A stretch of DNA of 18,324 bases, taken from the NCBI GenBank assembly GCA_015520895.1, contig WAPH01000017.1, positions 1 through 18,324 of the forward strand, in the 5' to 3' direction. Position 1 is the first letter of the stretch; every line of letters starts with the position of its first letter. The notes beneath the pieces were generated by a model. The model ran no database searches. It was not told the DNA's origin and was given only the letters and a program-made list of their open reading frames with translations. Both the position numbers and the translations under genes were made by a program. This document shows, one piece after another, positions 6,639 through 13,181 of the stretch. The stretch is from Nanobdellati archaeon (GTDB taxonomy: Archaea > EX4484-52 > JAADEF01).

Positions 6639-8210
6639 ATGGGAAGAGTAGGTAGGGTGGTTGCTGCAAACAATGATTTTGTAGTAATAAAGAAACAAAT
6701 AGATGCTCAAGTAGAACTTGGAAGTTTACTTTATATTTCTATAGGTAGTTCCAAAGCAATTTATCAGGTTTATGAAATGGAACAAGGAAGTCAAATGCAA
6801 CAAAGAGAAAGAGAATACCTGGCAGAGATGTTAAATGAAGAAGGTGTTGAGATTAAAGATAAAGCTTTGAGGAGTTATGTGTTGATTAAAGCTAAGCCTT
6901 TGGTGTTGATTGAAAATGGCTCTTTAAAACATGTGAAACTTATCCCTGAAATGTATGCAGATGCTTATGAGTTAACTGATGAGATTGCAGAGACTTTGTT
7001 AACTTACGATCAAGGTATAGGGGTTGGAATGTTAAGGAGCGGGTCTAAAGAATTGGAAGCAGAAGTAAGAGTCGATGCTATCAAACTTATAAATCATCAT
7101 ATATTTATAGGCGCAACAACAGGAAGAGGTAAGAGTAATTTGTTGAAGGTTATGGTTTTACAACTTTTGGATCATGCTGAATTGGGTATGGTTATATTTG
7201 ATCCTCATGACGAATATATTGGGAGAGGAGGGGAAAAAGGATTAAAGGACCTAAATAGGCAAGAAGTTATTTATTTTTCATCACAGCCTTTAACTTCTTA
7301 TCCTTATTATCGCACTCTTGTTTTTGACATTCGTAACTTAAAACCATCTCATTTTATGAGTGTTTTTGAGTATAGTGAAGCACAACAACAAGCGTTGTAT
7401 TTGCTCTGGAAGGTTGCGAAGGAAGGGTGGGTTGATAAGTTGCTAAACATGCAAGAGCAAGATGATACATGGAAATTTTTAGTTAATAAAGGTAATGTAG
7501 ATCCCCGCACATTAGAAGTATTGAAGAGAAAAATAATGGTTGCTATAAATGCAGGATTTGAGGTTGTAAATGACGAGATAAGAGTGAAGTATCAAGGCAT
7601 ATTTAAAAAAGATTATGGGGAGACTATGTTAAATGATTTATTAAATATGGTTGAGCAAGGTAAAAAGGTTATTGTGGATACTTCTGCTTTGAGTTATACT
7701 GAGGAGTTGCTTGTTTCAGGAGTTATAACAGAGGAGTTGCTTCATAGGTATAAAGCTTATAAGAAATCCGGTAAGCTGAAGGATAAAGCGAAGGTTGCTA
7801 TTGTTTTAGAGGAAGCTCCCAGGGTTCTTGGAAAGGAAGCTTTAAAGAAGGATGGCAATATTTTTGGTACTGTGGCAAGAGAGGGAAGGAAATTTAATGT
7901 TGGATTAATTGCTATTACTCAATTACCTTCTTTAATTCCAGATGAGATCTTGGCTAACATGAATACTAAAATTATTTTAGGTATGGAAATGAATCGTGAA
8001 AGAGAAGCAATAATCGCCAGTGCACCTCACGATTTAAGTAAAGATTCTAAGGTTATTGCTAGTCTGGAAAAAGGAGAGGCAATAATAACTTCTATTTTTA
8101 CAGGTTTTCCTGTTCCTGTTAAGATTTATAAGTTTGAGGATTTATTGTATGAGAGAAAAGAAGAAAATAAAACTATAGTTAAAGGATTTAGCGAGGAGCT
8201 GAAAATATGA
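6639..8210 (+). CDS. herA: HerA-family hexameric DNA translocase/ATPase
   Basis: The protein has 523 residues, typical of HerA. An N-terminal HAS-barrel (about 1-50, RVGRVVAANNDFVVIKKQ) is followed by the FtsK/HerA ATPase core. The P-loop reads GATTGRGKSN (158-167), the next strand gives VIFDPHDEY, and the Walker B is AIVLEEAP at about 384-391. A later ITQLPSLIPDEILANMNTKIILG block matches the family's sensor region. HerA drives 5'-strand resection at DNA ends together with NurA, Mre11 and Rad50. None of those three is adjacent here; a NurA gene lies about 3.2 kb away on the other strand. AGGTAATT lies before the ATG. The gene is translationally coupled to nop5 by an ATGA overlap. A HerA-like paralogue with another job is the main alternative. 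Confidence 0.85.
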   Translation: MGRVGRVVAANNDFVVIKKQIDAQVELGSLLYISIGSSKAIYQVYEMEQGSQMQQREREYLAEMLNEEGVEIKDKALRSYVLIKAKPLVLIENGSLKHVKLIPEMYADAYELTDEIAETLLTYDQGIGVGMLRSGSKELEAEVRVDAIKLINHHIFIGATTGRGKSNLLKVMVLQLLDHAELGMVIFDPHDEYIGRGGEKGLKDLNRQEVIYFSSQPLTSYPYYRTLVFDIRNLKPSHFMSVFEYSEAQQQALYLLWKVAKEGWVDKLLNMQEQDDTWKFLVNKGNVDPRTLEVLKRKIMVAINAGFEVVNDEIRVKYQGIFKKDYGETMLNDLLNMVEQGKKVIVDTSALSYTEELLVSGVITEELLHRYKAYKKSGKLKDKAKVAIVLEEAPRVLGKEALKKDGNIFGTVAREGRKFNVGLIAITQLPSLIPDEILANMNTKIILGMEMNREREAIIASAPHDLSKDSKVIASLEKGEAIITSIFTGFPVPVKIYKFEDLLYERKEENKTIVKGFSEELKI

Positions 8211-9184
8211 AAGCAAGATTGTGTTACTCGATTAAAGGTATCGTTGTTATAGATGATAAAGGTAGGGTTATAGCTAAAAAGGATCTTACACCAGAGCAAT
8301 TAGACAAAGCTTTGAGAAGCGAGAAACTTTTATCTGAGGAAAAGGAGCTATTGAATAAGCTAAAAGGATATGAGATTGTTAGCGAAGTAAAAAAGGAAGG
8401 CATTAAACAAGAGATCAGTTGTTGTAGGAAAGTTAGAGAAAGAATGAGGGTATTCGCTAAGGAAGATGAAATAAAGCAAAGGATTTTTAATATAACTTCT
8501 TTGAGATTTAAAGCATCTCTTACTAAAGATAAAATTGTTGTGATGCTTGCAACTGCGATAGCAGGATATGAAAAAATTTTGAATGATGAAGTTGTAAGGT
8601 TAAAGGAATTAGTTGTTTATGCATACCCTGGGTTTTATGAGAGTGTAGGAGATAACAAAAAGTTTGTTAAGTTATTGTCGAAGGGGAAAGCAAAGCCTAT
8701 TGGAAAGTTAGAAGGAGTACCTTATGAATCTGATTTTATGGAAGTAATAAGACAAATCGCCAATAATACTTATGAGTTGTTTGAGTTAAAAGAAAAACTT
8801 GAAAAATTAATGTTTAAGTATGTGAGAGAAGTTATGCCTAATACTTCCTATCTTATAGGCGAGAAGTTAGCAGCTAAACTTTTAGAGGAATCAGGGAGTT
8901 TAGAGAAACTTGCCAAGATGCCAAGTTCAACTATTCAAGTGATAGGAGCAGAGAAAGCGCTTTTTATGCATCTTTTAGGAAAGGGTAAAAGCCCAAAACA
9001 CGGGATTATTTTTTTGAGTGAGTATATTCAAAGAACTCCTGAAAGAAAGAGAGGCAAAGTTGCGAGAATTCTAGCTTTAAAAATCTCAAAAGCAGCAAAA
9101 CTTGATTATTTTGATAAAGGCAAAGTCTTTAAAGGAGACGAAATAAAGAGAGAGTTAGAAGATGCCTTGCTAAAACTTTCTTAA
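8207..9184 (+). CDS. Nop5 (Nop56/58-like) core protein of C/D box sRNPs
   Basis: Archaeal Nop5 bridges L7Ae-bound C/D guide RNA and fibrillarin in the particle that 2'-O-methylates rRNA and tRNA. Residues 209-308 form the NOP domain, with the strong signature MPNTSYLIGEKLAAKLLEES and IGAEKALFMHLLGKGKSPKHGIIF. A central coiled-coil-prone region is visible at about 85-205. At 325 residues it is shorter than the usual 370-410. The N-terminal fibrillarin-binding domain is compact and there is no Lys/Glu-rich tail. In most archaea the fibrillarin gene flpA is immediately adjacent; here it is not in the window, and the gene instead closes the UGDH-HerA operon. GAGGAG precedes the start. T7 follows the stop directly and may terminate transcription. 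Confidence 0.93.
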   Translation: MKARLCYSIKGIVVIDDKGRVIAKKDLTPEQLDKALRSEKLLSEEKELLNKLKGYEIVSEVKKEGIKQEISCCRKVRERMRVFAKEDEIKQRIFNITSLRFKASLTKDKIVVMLATAIAGYEKILNDEVVRLKELVVYAYPGFYESVGDNKKFVKLLSKGKAKPIGKLEGVPYESDFMEVIRQIANNTYELFELKEKLEKLMFKYVREVMPNTSYLIGEKLAAKLLEESGSLEKLAKMPSSTIQVIGAEKALFMHLLGKGKSPKHGIIFLSEYIQRTPERKRGKVARILALKISKAAKLDYFDKGKVFKGDEIKRELEDALLKLS

Positions 9185-9425
9185 TTTTTTTGTCCTTCTT
9201 TGAAAAAATACTTTTTTCCTGAACGTATAAACTATAATTTATGCTAAAATGTATTATTACCAAAAAGATCATTAAAACTCCTGACACGATATGAACTTCT
9301 TTTATGAACCCATGCAATAATCCTCCACCTAATTCAAATAACAATGCAATACCTGTTAGTGCAACAAAAACGAAATCTATTAACAGTAAAGTAGATATTA
9401 TTAATCGCCATTCAATTTTATCCAT
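9129..9425 (-). CDS. Small membrane protein, DUF4405-like (cytochrome b-like helices)
   Basis: The protein is 98 residues long with two predicted helices, about 9-30 and 45-66. His38, His45 and His59 lie in LHGFIKEVHIVSGVLMIF and LVIIHFSIN, a pattern seen in DUF4405 and related small heme-b-type membrane proteins, so heme binding is possible but unproven. The start is well supported: AAGGTGA lies at 9430-9436, four bases before the ATG. It overlaps the upstream 126-residue gene by 25 bases. Its last 18 codons or so run antisense into the end of nop5, a 56-base tail-to-tail overlap. A run of seven A at 9191-9185 precedes that tail. An eighth A would end the protein almost at once, so the tail may be an assembly artefact. 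Confidence 0.65.
   Translation of the reverse strand: MDKIEWRLIISTLLLIDFVFVALTGIALLFELGGGLLHGFIKEVHIVSGVLMIFLVIIHFSINYSLYVQEKSIFSKKDKKIKKVLARHLLTLSLFRLL
9185..9191 (+). terminator. T7 run after nop5, possible archaeal terminator
   Basis: Seven T follow immediately after the nop5 stop. Archaeal RNA polymerase often terminates at U-rich tracts without a hairpin. The same run is an A7 inside the coding frame of the convergent small membrane protein. Function is inferred from position only. Confidence 0.3.
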
Positions 9426-9781
9426 TTTATCACCTTACTTCTTGCAGACAATATTATCAAAGGGGCAAATTGTTCTATTTTCCAGAATCCTTCATCAGTA
9501 ACCCTATAATGGATTACTACGTGTTTTCCTTTTAATTTGTCGTAATTGTCTTTCCAATACACTTCATTATTGTCGTAGGTATATTGGCCTCTGAACGATA
9601 CAGTAACACCTTTATCTAAAGTTGCATCACCGTACTCATCAATTTCTATTATGATTCCTTCTACTGTGTTATATTCCGAGGAGTAAAAAAAGTATCCTAA
9701 GCCTATTATGCCTCCTATAACTAGCACAATCATACTATAAAATAGAGCACGTTTCTTATCAGTATAATCTCTAAATGACAT
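9401..9781 (-). CDS. Membrane-anchored small beta-domain protein of unknown function
   Basis: I do not recognise this 126-residue protein. It has one N-terminal helix (about 12-33, preceded by DKKR, so the C-terminal part is probably outside). A strand-rich domain of about 85 residues follows, containing VEGIIIEIDEYGDATLDKG and GKHVVIHYRV, which suggests a small OB- or barrel-like fold. AAGGTAG five bases upstream of the ATG supports the start. It overlaps the DUF4405-like gene by 25 bases, and the pair probably form a two-gene unit; a redox or heme-protein chaperone role would be speculation. The 838 bases upstream of it hold no intact gene. Confidence 0.62.
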   Translation of the reverse strand: MSFRDYTDKKRALFYSMIVLVIGGIIGLGYFFYSSEYNTVEGIIIEIDEYGDATLDKGVTVSFRGQYTYDNNEVYWKDNYDKLKGKHVVIHYRVTDEGFWKIEQFAPLIILSARSKVIKWIKLNGD

Positions 9782-9887
9782 CGATACTACCTTCTTAATC
9801 TAATAACTTATTGCTAGGTGAAACCATATTAATAACTTTATGAAACTATTGTGCAAACCCTATAAACATCCTACCAAAAGGCTTAAA

Positions 9888-9916
9888 AATAAGAATCTAT
9901 AATTCCAATTCTTATT
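9888..9916. repeat. AT-rich inverted repeat, 9-bp arms
   Basis: AATAAGAAT (9888-9896) and ATTCTTATT (9908-9916) are perfect inverted copies separated by 11 bases. AAGG at 9878-9881 and CCTT at 9917-9920 can pair further outward with a six-base bulge on one side. It could be a weak hairpin, an operator, or chance in AT-rich DNA. Confidence 0.35.
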
Positions 9917-9948
9917 CCTTATCATCCATTTGCCAATTCTAAATCAGC

Positions 9949-10031
9949 AACCCATACACCCCTAGGAACGAGGTTCTGAGGGACAGAGGACCAATGGACA
10001 CCCGGGTCCATTAGTTCAAGTTGTAAGGGTT
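9949..10031 (+). ncRNA. Candidate structured RNA with a three-way junction (strand uncertain)
   Basis: This is an 83-base island of about 52% G+C by hand count in a much more AT-rich gap. A closing stem pairs 9949-9953 with 10027-10031 and 9955-9958 with 10022-10025, with an A.A mismatch at 9954/10026. Hairpin one pairs 9960-9963 with 9979-9982 and 9965-9969 with 9973-9977, with a three-base loop. Hairpin two pairs 9988-9991 with 10014-10017 and 9993-9999 with 10006-10012, with loop ACCCGG. Both arms contain G-T pairs, which favour the plus strand. In AT-rich archaea, GC-rich islands often mark structured RNAs. It does not fit tRNA, 5S rRNA, or a C/D or H/ACA guide RNA that I can recognise. 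A small palindromic mobile element is the alternative. Confidence 0.45.
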
Positions 10032-10281
10032 AGGAAGATAAAATATATTTTCTGGATTATTTTTAAAATGAGATTCCTAAGAAACCTAATAATTAATTCA
10101 AAATTTTTAGATCGAGTAAATAAATATTTACAGATACATTAAATCAAAAAAGTAAATCTAAACTAAATTTGCTCAAAAACCCTAACAACATTACTCTCTA
10201 ATCCCGATGAAAAATAATACAAAGTTTGGATTAACTTTAACATCGTGGCACTAAATAACTATCAAAAATAAATTCTTATAG

Positions 10282-10479
10282 TTAGAGAAAGAATTTCCTG
10301 AACTGGTAGAGGAGGTAGAACATTGTAAACAAGAAGATAACCAAACCTCATGTGAAATCTTTAAAACCATAGATTATGAGCATGCTGTTGCTGTGTTGTG
10401 GAAGGGACTGAAGGAAGCAAATCAAAAAATTGAAATATTGGAGAAAGAGTTATGCACTGCAAATCTTTATTGTTTTTAA
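10282..10479 (+). pseudogene. C-terminal remnant of an S74 / endosialidase-chaperone-like protein
   Basis: The frame runs from just after TAG at 10279-10281 to TAA at 10477-10479 and contains no ATG or other convincing start. Its product begins LEKEFPELVEEVE and later reads FKTIDYEHAVAVLWKGLKE then ANQKIEILEKEL. This order, F-P-E-L-V then I-D-Y then V-L-x-x-x-x-K-E then a coiled-coil-like tail, matches the end of the peptidase S74 intramolecular chaperone domain. That domain trims and trimerises surface and tail-fibre proteins in phages, bacteria and some archaea. The upstream G-x-I-A-Q motif and the body of the protein are missing. It abuts the truncated toxin on the other strand, so the two remnants meet near 10465-10480. 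The family call is from memory of the motif order. Confidence 0.5.
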
Positions 10480-10527
10480 TTTTTTGAGATCTCTCTTTGC
10501 ATGTTCTGTTAGCAACACTTTATACAT
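10450..10527 (-). pseudogene. Truncated RelE/ParE-family toxin
   Basis: From the ATG at 10527 the frame encodes 25 residues, beginning MYKVLLTEHAKRDLKKLK, and stops at 10450-10452. This is a textbook start of a RelE/ParE-type ribonuclease toxin, normally about 85-95 residues; the catalytic C-terminal half is absent. The similarity fades after about residue 20, where the sequence runs into the tail of the oppositely oriented S74-like remnant. That points to a recombination or deletion joint near 10465-10475. Its ATG overlaps the stop of the antitoxin remnant by one base (TAATG), as in typical toxin-antitoxin operons. It is not expected to be active. Confidence 0.55.
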
Positions 10528-10619
10528 TATAGTTCCCCTTTTAATTCTTCCATTGCTTCCTCCAATTCATATAAATCTTTCTTCTCCTTTTTGTTTTTAA
10601 AACTTCCTAACAATCGATC
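10527..10619 (-). pseudogene. C-terminal remnant of the cognate antitoxin
   Basis: Thirty codons in frame start immediately after the EamA stop codon and end in TAA at 10529-10527. The product runs DRLLGSFKNKKEKKDLYE and ends LEEAMEELKGEL. The acidic, helical, toxin-wrapping C-terminus is typical of RelB/VapB-like antitoxins. No DNA-binding N-terminus or usable start codon remains. Position, one-base overlap with the RelE-like start, and composition together support the call. Which antitoxin family it came from cannot be told from what is left. Confidence 0.45.
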
Positions 10620-11444
10620 TTACAAACTTATGATAATAATGGCAGTAATTGCCAAAATAATCGCAAGTATCTCGTTGATCTTTAATTTCTCCTTAAAAAT
10701 AAGATAGGCCCATAAGCTGCTAATTATTGCTGAAGAAGTGAGAATTATTAAAGGTAAGGAAGCATGTTCGCTAAGTTGCAGCGATTTCATGTAAAAATAA
10801 ATTGCCATTAATGTTCCATAAGCCATAACCCCTAAAGCCATATATTCGTCCTTAGCTTTCGGTTTAGTAATCTCTTTTCTCTTAACTACTGCATAAAATA
10901 AAGCTGCAAGCAATAAACCAAGTTCAGTAAAGTAAACAAGATTCCACGTTGAAGTATTAGCAAAGTAATGTTTTATTATTACTGCTTGTAAACCCCAAAG
11001 TATTGCTGCTGTCAGAGCATATATGATAGGTAAGAAACTCAGGGATTGATGCTTGGATAGATACAGAATTGATATTGAGGCGAGCATAGGTACTAAAGCT
11101 ATAAAGTATATTTTAGGCGGTAATGTGGAAAAGAGCAATAACGAAAATATTATGGCAAACAAACTATGTGTTTGAGATATCGCAACGACCACTCCTATTT
11201 TACCTATTTTTAGCGCCTGAAGGAAAGCAACATAGGGTATGAAACCTAACAAAAACCCTGTAATTATTAAAAGCAGAGAGTTATAGCTAAATTTACTTAT
11301 GAAGAAAGGAGTAAGTGGTAATAACATCCCTGATTCTCTTAAAATCATGATATCTAAAGCGTCCATTCTTTTTAGATATTTAGGAATGATATTCTCGATA
11401 CTATATATCAAAGCAGCAATAAAAGCGTATATTGCAGCATGCAT
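10620..11444 (-). CDS. EamA/DMT-superfamily transporter
   Basis: The 274 residues contain about ten membrane helices arranged as two EamA repeats, about 1-130 and 138-274. Typical features are an early helix pair ending IPKYLKRM, LQALKIGKIGVVVAISQTHSLFAII at the end of repeat one, and the corresponding LQLSEHASLPLIILTSSAIISSLWAYLIFKEKL in repeat two. The family exports or imports small metabolites; the substrate cannot be predicted. The start codon directly follows the NurA stop (TAA then ATG), with AAGGAG inside the end of nurA as ribosome site, so the two are co-translated. A fragment of an antitoxin gene begins at the base after its stop. Confidence 0.85.
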   Translation of the reverse strand: MHAAIYAFIAALIYSIENIIPKYLKRMDALDIMILRESGMLLPLTPFFISKFSYNSLLLIITGFLLGFIPYVAFLQALKIGKIGVVVAISQTHSLFAIIFSLLLFSTLPPKIYFIALVPMLASISILYLSKHQSLSFLPIIYALTAAILWGLQAVIIKHYFANTSTWNLVYFTELGLLLAALFYAVVKRKEITKPKAKDEYMALGVMAYGTLMAIYFYMKSLQLSEHASLPLIILTSSAIISSLWAYLIFKEKLKINEILAIILAITAIIIISL

Positions 11445-12446
11445 TTACATCTCCTTTTTAAAATCATCGTGCAAATCCTCGTAAATCTCACCTTTTAACT
11501 CCTTTGATATTTTATTAATAATGATTTTTTTTAGATCCTTGATCTCATAGTCTTTGACCTTAGCCACTTTATCAGCTTTGGCTAAGAGGTAAGGGTATCC
11601 GAGGTAGAGAGCATCGTTGCACAGCCCTATTATTTCTTCTAATGCAGAGATATCAAAAAAATCTTTATGCATCTCTATTCGTATTATTCTTCCATGGTTG
11701 TGGGTTTTTAACGCACCTATAACTGCGGGGTGCAAATCTCTTTTACCTATAGCTATAGGCGCATATAACCATGGAGCTTTAATATTTGCAAGGTCATTAA
11801 TTTCATTAAGTATGTCTTTACCGCGATTGCTTAATATGTTAGAGAACTTTACTATACCTATTATATCACCGCCTTTTTCCTTGGCTTCCTTAAACACTTC
11901 TCCTACAACCTCTTTCTCTCCTGTAACCCCCATGTGTAAGCTACCATCCTTTAACACTATGACCTCGTTATAGTTATTAATAACATGCTTTATCATTGCC
12001 CATTCCATGAACCTTCTCGTTATTGCTGCTACGGTTGCGGGCTTAGCTTTAAAAGCACTACCCGTCAACGTCTCATCGTAAGCATTGAACTCTTGCATTT
12101 TTAAGCCGATCTCTATACCTGACCAGTGATAAGGCATTACATCATAATAAAGCTGTTCATCCTTTATTTTTGGTTTTACAACTGACAAGAATGATGTTTC
12201 TAAAATCCTACCTTTACTGGAAACCGCCACTACTCTACCAAATTCTATTGCCACCCCACTACCTTCTAACACTGTTTTGTTGCTGCCATCAATAGCCCAT
12301 ATTTCTCTTTTTTCCTTCCTCTCAAGCTTTTTAAAATTCTCATGATGTAATATAGGGGTTTCATAAAGCTCTTGATTACTCAAAACTGCTTTAATCTCTG
12401 ATGGTTGTGATTCATAGCTTAAAAATCTTAGTATGTCCTCAATCAC
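11445..12446 (-). CDS. nurA: NurA 5'-3' nuclease domain protein
   Basis: NurA is the Mn2+-dependent nuclease partner of HerA in DNA end resection. The 333 residues show the NurA motifs: AIDGSN (Asp53), the second acidic motif VLKDGSLHMG (Asp167), and the C-terminal LYLGYPYLLAKADKVAKV element (about 287-304). Length is in the family range. The start is GTG at 12446, overlapping the stop of the preceding gene as GTGA, with GGTGAGG about five bases upstream. It is the third gene of the TyrRS operon rather than next to herA, mre11 or rad50, which is the commoner arrangement in archaea. Function alongside the HerA in this window is expected but not shown. Confidence 0.88.
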   Translation of the reverse strand: MIEDILRFLSYESQPSEIKAVLSNQELYETPILHHENFKKLERKEKREIWAIDGSNKTVLEGSGVAIEFGRVVAVSSKGRILETSFLSVVKPKIKDEQLYYDVMPYHWSGIEIGLKMQEFNAYDETLTGSAFKAKPATVAAITRRFMEWAMIKHVINNYNEVIVLKDGSLHMGVTGEKEVVGEVFKEAKEKGGDIIGIVKFSNILSNRGKDILNEINDLANIKAPWLYAPIAIGKRDLHPAVIGALKTHNHGRIIRIEMHKDFFDISALEEIIGLCNDALYLGYPYLLAKADKVAKVKDYEIKDLKKIIINKISKELKGEIYEDLHDDFKKEM

Positions 12447-13177
12447 CTGAACCTCACCACTGCTCCTTCATTTAACCATTGAATCTCAAATTCTCCATAA
12501 TTTGTGTATGTTTCGTTTTCATAGATAGGCTTTATATTACTAATCATATCTTTAGAAAACCCCTCAATAAACATTACGCATGGTTCAGAGGAAGATATCT
12601 TTATGTTTTGTGCTTGAGTTTCTGCGAGTAGAAAAGAATATTCTTTTATTTTTTGAGCACAGGAAGGAGGTATTTCTTTTTCAATGGATTGGGAAAACTC
12701 TTCAAATGCACTTCTTTCATTTATTTGCTCTTCCTCGCATGTTTTAGCAAATTTTTCAATTTCTATTCTTTCAAACTTTAAATCTTTTAGGTTACCTCTT
12801 AATACCATTATACGACCGCCTTTAACTTTTCCTCCAAATAAGAGATCTAGAGTTTCATTAACAAAAGTTACAGTCGCATAATCGAAATCTGTATATTGAG
12901 TATATGCTTTTGCATAAACATTTCTTATACTTAGAGGCTTGTAAAACGTAATAATTGCATCATAAGATTTTTCTTTTCTTTTTGAAATCTCTACTTTAAT
13001 GCAGCCTTTCACACCTTCAATTATATAGGTTCCTTCCCACGTACCTTCTAAATTTAATACTTTCTCTTCCTTATATCCTAATTTTTCAGAAATATAAGTA
13101 TTTGTTAGTGCAGTATATAAAATCAAAGTTAAAGCCAGTATTATTCCGAAGGATAATAGCAGCAATCTAGCATTCAT
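12443..13177 (-). CDS. Membrane-anchored extracytoplasmic protein of unknown function
   Basis: I do not recognise this 244-residue protein. One hydrophobic helix at about 4-26 begins right after MNAR and would anchor or export it. The part that follows has a beta-rich domain at about 40-140, opening with NLEGTWEGTYIIEG, a lipocalin-like look, and containing strands with alternating hydrophobics. A Glu-rich helical linker at about 148-175 and a second small domain carry further cysteines, which could form disulfides outside the cell. The gene follows TyrRS by four bases, with GAGGTAAT as ribosome site overlapping the tyrS stop. It overlaps nurA by four bases, so it is fixed inside this operon. 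Confidence 0.72.
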   Translation of the reverse strand: MNARLLLLSFGIILALTLILYTALTNTYISEKLGYKEEKVLNLEGTWEGTYIIEGVKGCIKVEISKRKEKSYDAIITFYKPLSIRNVYAKAYTQYTDFDYATVTFVNETLDLLFGGKVKGGRIMVLRGNLKDLKFERIEIEKFAKTCEEEQINERSAFEEFSQSIEKEIPPSCAQKIKEYSFLLAETQAQNIKISSSEPCVMFIEGFSKDMISNIKPIYENETYTNYGEFEIQWLNEGAVVRFR

Positions 13178-13181
13178 TTTA

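Larger units (their letters stand above)
9782..10619. other. Long gap without an intact gene (decayed region)
   Basis: This 838-base stretch is an exception in a window where genes usually touch or overlap. It contains the inverted repeat, the candidate structured RNA, and the S74-like and toxin-antitoxin remnants listed separately. Between 10035 and 10280 I see only AT-rich sequence with frequent stops in all frames and no recognisable protein similarity. It looks like a site of past insertion and decay between the HerA/Nop5 side and the NurA/TyrRS side. Confidence 0.6.

Noticed and set aside
9949..10031. tRNA gene or tRNA-like element (TTCAAGT resembles a T-loop).
   Set aside because: No flanking T-stem forms around TTCAAGT, there is no 7-bp acceptor stem with a suitable D-arm, and the two long hairpins do not fit a cloverleaf.
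9960..10040. C/D box guide RNA, suggested by CTGA motifs and the nearby nop5 gene.
   Set aside because: No C box (RTGATGA) lies at the right distance, and C/D guides are not strongly self-paired.
10045..10135. Short minus-strand open frame in the gap, about 40 codons.
   Set aside because: No start codon, hydrophobic low-complexity product expected by chance in AT-rich DNA, no similarity that I recognise.
9782..10619. CRISPR array or insertion sequence in the gap.
   Set aside because: No regularly spaced direct repeats, no transposase frame and no long terminal inverted repeats were seen.
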